Source of the DNA: G965219965 sp965219965 | GTDB taxonomy: Bacteria; Pseudomonadota; Alphaproteobacteria; RS24 | Reading direction: 5' to 3' | Length of the DNA stretch: 64,000 nucleotides | NCBI GenBank assembly: GCA_965219965.1 | Contig: OZ244796.1 | Location: forward strand, 1,116,001 to 1,180,000 | Part shown: positions 62,448-64,000 of the stretch, piece by piece | Layout: the number at the start of each line of letters is the position of its first letter | How positions within the stretch are numbered: the first letter of the stretch is position 1 | Notes under the pieces: generated by a model | Told to the model about the DNA's origin: nothing | What the model saw: the letters and a program-made list of their open reading frames with translations, nothing else | The model's database searches: none | Program-made: the position numbers and the translations under genes

Positions 62448-62463
62448 TATCTGAAAATAACTA

Positions 62464-62570
62464 TTGCCTTTTGCCACGAATTGCGTAGAATAATAGTCAA
62501 CCCCCTTAGGGACTTTTAGCGCCTTAAGCGCAACGGTCACCCTGTTTCGGCAGGGTGGCCCTGCATTTAT
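62464..62570 (+). repeat. Structured direct repeat, copy 2, downstream of NYN gene
   Basis: This aligns without gaps to 61670-61776 (offset 794), with about ten substitutions, nearly all transitions. The promoter-like boxes TTGCCT and TAGAAT are unchanged. Hairpin 1 becomes CTTAGGG/CCTTAAG (one G-U) and hairpin 2 becomes GGTCACCCTG/CAGGGTGGCC (one U-G), so pairing is kept in both stems. The T-run after hairpin 2 is weaker than in copy 1. Confidence 0.7.
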
Positions 62571-62651
62571 GTGGTTCTGTATTTTCAGCAAATAAGCAAA
62601 AAAATAATAAGCCGCCCCCCCCTTGAGCCGCCCCCCCCTTGAGCCACCCCC

Positions 62652-63191
62652 CTATTTCGGGGCCAGCACCATCACCATTTGGCGGCCTTCCATTTTAGGC
62701 GTCGCTTCAATTTTAGCGGTTTCTTCAAACTGGTCACGCACGCGGTCAAGCAGCGCACGGCCTAAATCTTGGTGCGCCATTTCGCGCCCACGAAAGCGCA
62801 TGGTGACTTTCACCTTATCGCCAGCATTGATAAATTTTTCCACGCTACGCATTTTGACATCATAATCATGCGTATCAATGTTTGGGCGCAGTTTAATTTC
62901 TTTTACATCTACGGTTTTTTGCTTTTTGCGTGCTTCATTGGCTTTTTTCTGATTTTGATATTTGAGTTTGCCATAATCCAGCACCTTGCAAACGGGTGGG
63001 CTGGCATTGGGGGAGACTTCAACCAAATCAAGCTCGGCATTGGCGGCGATATTAAGGGCTTCGGCAAGGCTGACGACGCCGCGTTTTTCGCCTTCATCGT
63101 CAATGAGCATCACTTTGTCATGTGTTATCATTTGGTTCACACGTGGGCCTTGTTGGCGCGATGGTTGCGCGGGTAATGGTCTGCGAGTAAT
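62652..63191 (-). CDS. infC: Translation initiation factor IF-3, ATT start
   Basis: IF-3 controls start-codon selection on the 30S subunit. Family homology (R-Q-Q-G-P-R-V-N) begins before the first GTG at 63140. The frame continues upstream to ATT at 63191, preceded eight bases earlier by GAGGAG, giving 179 residues starting T-R-R-P-L. An ATT start is the known hallmark of infC and the basis of its autoregulation in E. coli. The N- and C-domains and linker (Lys-rich at about 85-100) are intact. A glycosyltransferase gene lies upstream. Confidence 0.93.
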   Translation of the reverse strand: MTRRPLPAQPSRQQGPRVNQMITHDKVMLIDDEGEKRGVVSLAEALNIAANAELDLVEVSPNASPPVCKVLDYGKLKYQNQKKANEARKKQKTVDVKEIKLRPNIDTHDYDVKMRSVEKFINAGDKVKVTMRFRGREMAHQDLGRALLDRVRDQFEETAKIEATPKMEGRQMVMVLAPK

Positions 63192-63288
63192 TTGTCTGTC
63201 TCCTCTATGGTTGCATAATAAACGCGAGCGGGAATGTTTCCCATGCGGCCATGTTCATGCGCCTGCGACTGGAAGTCAAGGGGGGTTT

Positions 63289-64000
63289 TTATGTTTTTCT
63301 GCCTTGCATAATATCCAAATAAAGCCGCAAAGTCTTATCGCACATGGCTTCAAGCGTGTAATGCTGGGCGATAAAATCGCGGGCGTGGCCGCCCATTTCG
63401 GCGCGAGCTTGCGGGGTGAGCGTTAAGGCATGGCGTAAAGCATCGGCCAAAGCCGCTTTTTCGCCCGCCGCCACGCGCCACCCTTGGGCAGGGGAATCGG
63501 CGGCAATTTCGCCTGCCATTTTAACTGTTTCGCAAAACCCGCCCGCATCCGATGCAATCACGGGCAAGCCCGCCGCTTGCGCTTCTATGGCGGTGCGGCC
63601 AAAAGGCTCGGCCTCTAGCGAAGGCAACACCGCCACATCGCCCGCCGCATAAGCCAAAGGCATATCCGCCGCCGCCACATGGCCCGCGAAAATAATTTTA
63701 TCGCCTATGCCCGCTTGCGCCGCACGGCGTTTAAGGCTGTCTGCATAAGCCCCGCTTTTTTTATCACCGCCAATAAAAAGCAATTTTACTTTTTCGCCCG
63801 CACCCGCACCCGCGACAACATCACCCAGCGCATCAATTAAAATTTCCTGCCCTTTCCAGCGCGTCAGTCGGGCGGGGCAAATCAACAACACATCATCCGC
63901 GCCCACACCCCAAGCGGTGCGGCGTTTTTGTATTGCGCCGTCAGAAAATTGCCGCGCATCAAATCGCGCCGCATCGCACCCGCGCGGAATTGTGATGATA
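63289..64000 (-). CDS. Glycosyltransferase family 4 (GT-B), partial at window end
   Basis: The minus-strand frame is open from the stop at 63289 to the right edge, about 237 residues. It shows the C-terminal GT-B domain: I-P-R-G-C-D-A-A-R-F, then P-A-R-L-T-R-W-K-G-Q-E-I-L, G-H-V-A-A-A-D-M-P and the nucleotide-sugar motif E-A-E-P-F-G-R-T-A-I-E-A-Q-A-A-G-L-P-V-I. It probably builds a surface or LPS glycan. An internal GTG at 63906 is not the real start, because homology extends beyond it. Confidence 0.9.
   Translation of the reverse strand, partial: IITIPRGCDAARFDARQFSDGAIQKRRTAWGVGADDVLLICPARLTRWKGQEILIDALGDVVAGAGAGEKVKLLFIGGDKKSGAYADSLKRRAAQAGIGDKIIFAGHVAAADMPLAYAAGDVAVLPSLEAEPFGRTAIEAQAAGLPVIASDAGGFCETVKMAGEIAADSPAQGWRVAAGEKAALADALRHALTLTPQARAEMGGHARDFIAQHYTLEAMCDKTLRLYLDIMQGRKT

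Overview
The window reads as chromosome of a free-living alphaproteobacterium. The evidence is a 16S rRNA gene with alphaproteobacterial features followed by tRNA-Ile and tRNA-Ala, a GcrA cell-cycle regulator, the alphaproteobacterial gene order rpmH-rnpA-yidC-engB-argB, a YejABEF peptide importer and a membrane-anchored CycM-type cytochrome. I cannot fix the order or genus by eye. Genes are dense, many overlap by 4-14 bases, and most belong to core metabolism and translation.

Layout. 1-6.9 kb: efflux adaptor (cut by the window edge), lipoprotein, argF, argD and an ABC-2 permease on the minus strand, then gcrA and a membrane M23 peptidase. 7.0-9.4 kb: rRNA upstream region, 16S, tRNA-Ile(GAT), tRNA-Ala(TGC), with no 23S or 5S after them. 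9.4-13.4 kb: an accessory stretch with an HTH-ImmA/IrrE metallopeptidase and an unknown partner, a Gly/Ser-rich lipoprotein, TPR and Sel1 proteins, two copies of a palindromic repeat, and tRNA-Arg(ACG). 13.6-33.4 kb: gamma-glutamyltransferase, a histidine kinase, a TVP38-like membrane protein, rpmH-rnpA-yidC-engB-argB, dapD-dapE, truA-fmt-def, rmuC, dnaX-recR, SRP RNA, pheA and kdsB. 33.6-46.9 kb: CycM-like cytochrome, yejA, a 55-residue membrane protein, yejBEF, an NlpC/P60 peptidase with an M17 aminopeptidase, then thiC with a TonB-dependent receptor. 47.0-51.2 kb: a tryptophan tryptophylquinone amine dehydrogenase operon (large subunit, MauE-like, MauD-like, small subunit, two c-type cytochromes). 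Its small subunit looks like aromatic amine dehydrogenase rather than methylamine dehydrogenase. 51.2-55.4 kb: divergent metE/metR with three MetR-like boxes, followed by a rearranged zone made of a second copy of the cytochrome tail, a frameshifted TIR-like (DUF1863/ThsB-type) gene remnant, a second metR tail, and tRNA-Ser(GGA). 55.5-64 kb: a frameshifted lepA, then pheT, pheS, rplT, rpmI, infC (ATT start) and a glycosyltransferase cut by the right edge.

The most unusual element lies between infC and rpmI. An NYN-domain ribonuclease-like gene on the opposite strand is bracketed by two ~107-bp direct repeats, about 90% identical and without indels. Each repeat contains a promoter-like sequence, two hairpins and a terminator-like end, and the gene's Shine-Dalgarno follows directly on the T-run of the first copy. 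This resembles a small structured RNA placed in front of an RNase gene and is my best candidate for an undescribed system. Other strong signals are the 16S operon that stops after tRNA-Ala, the decayed lepA and the TIR-like remnant embedded in metE/metR/cytochrome duplications.
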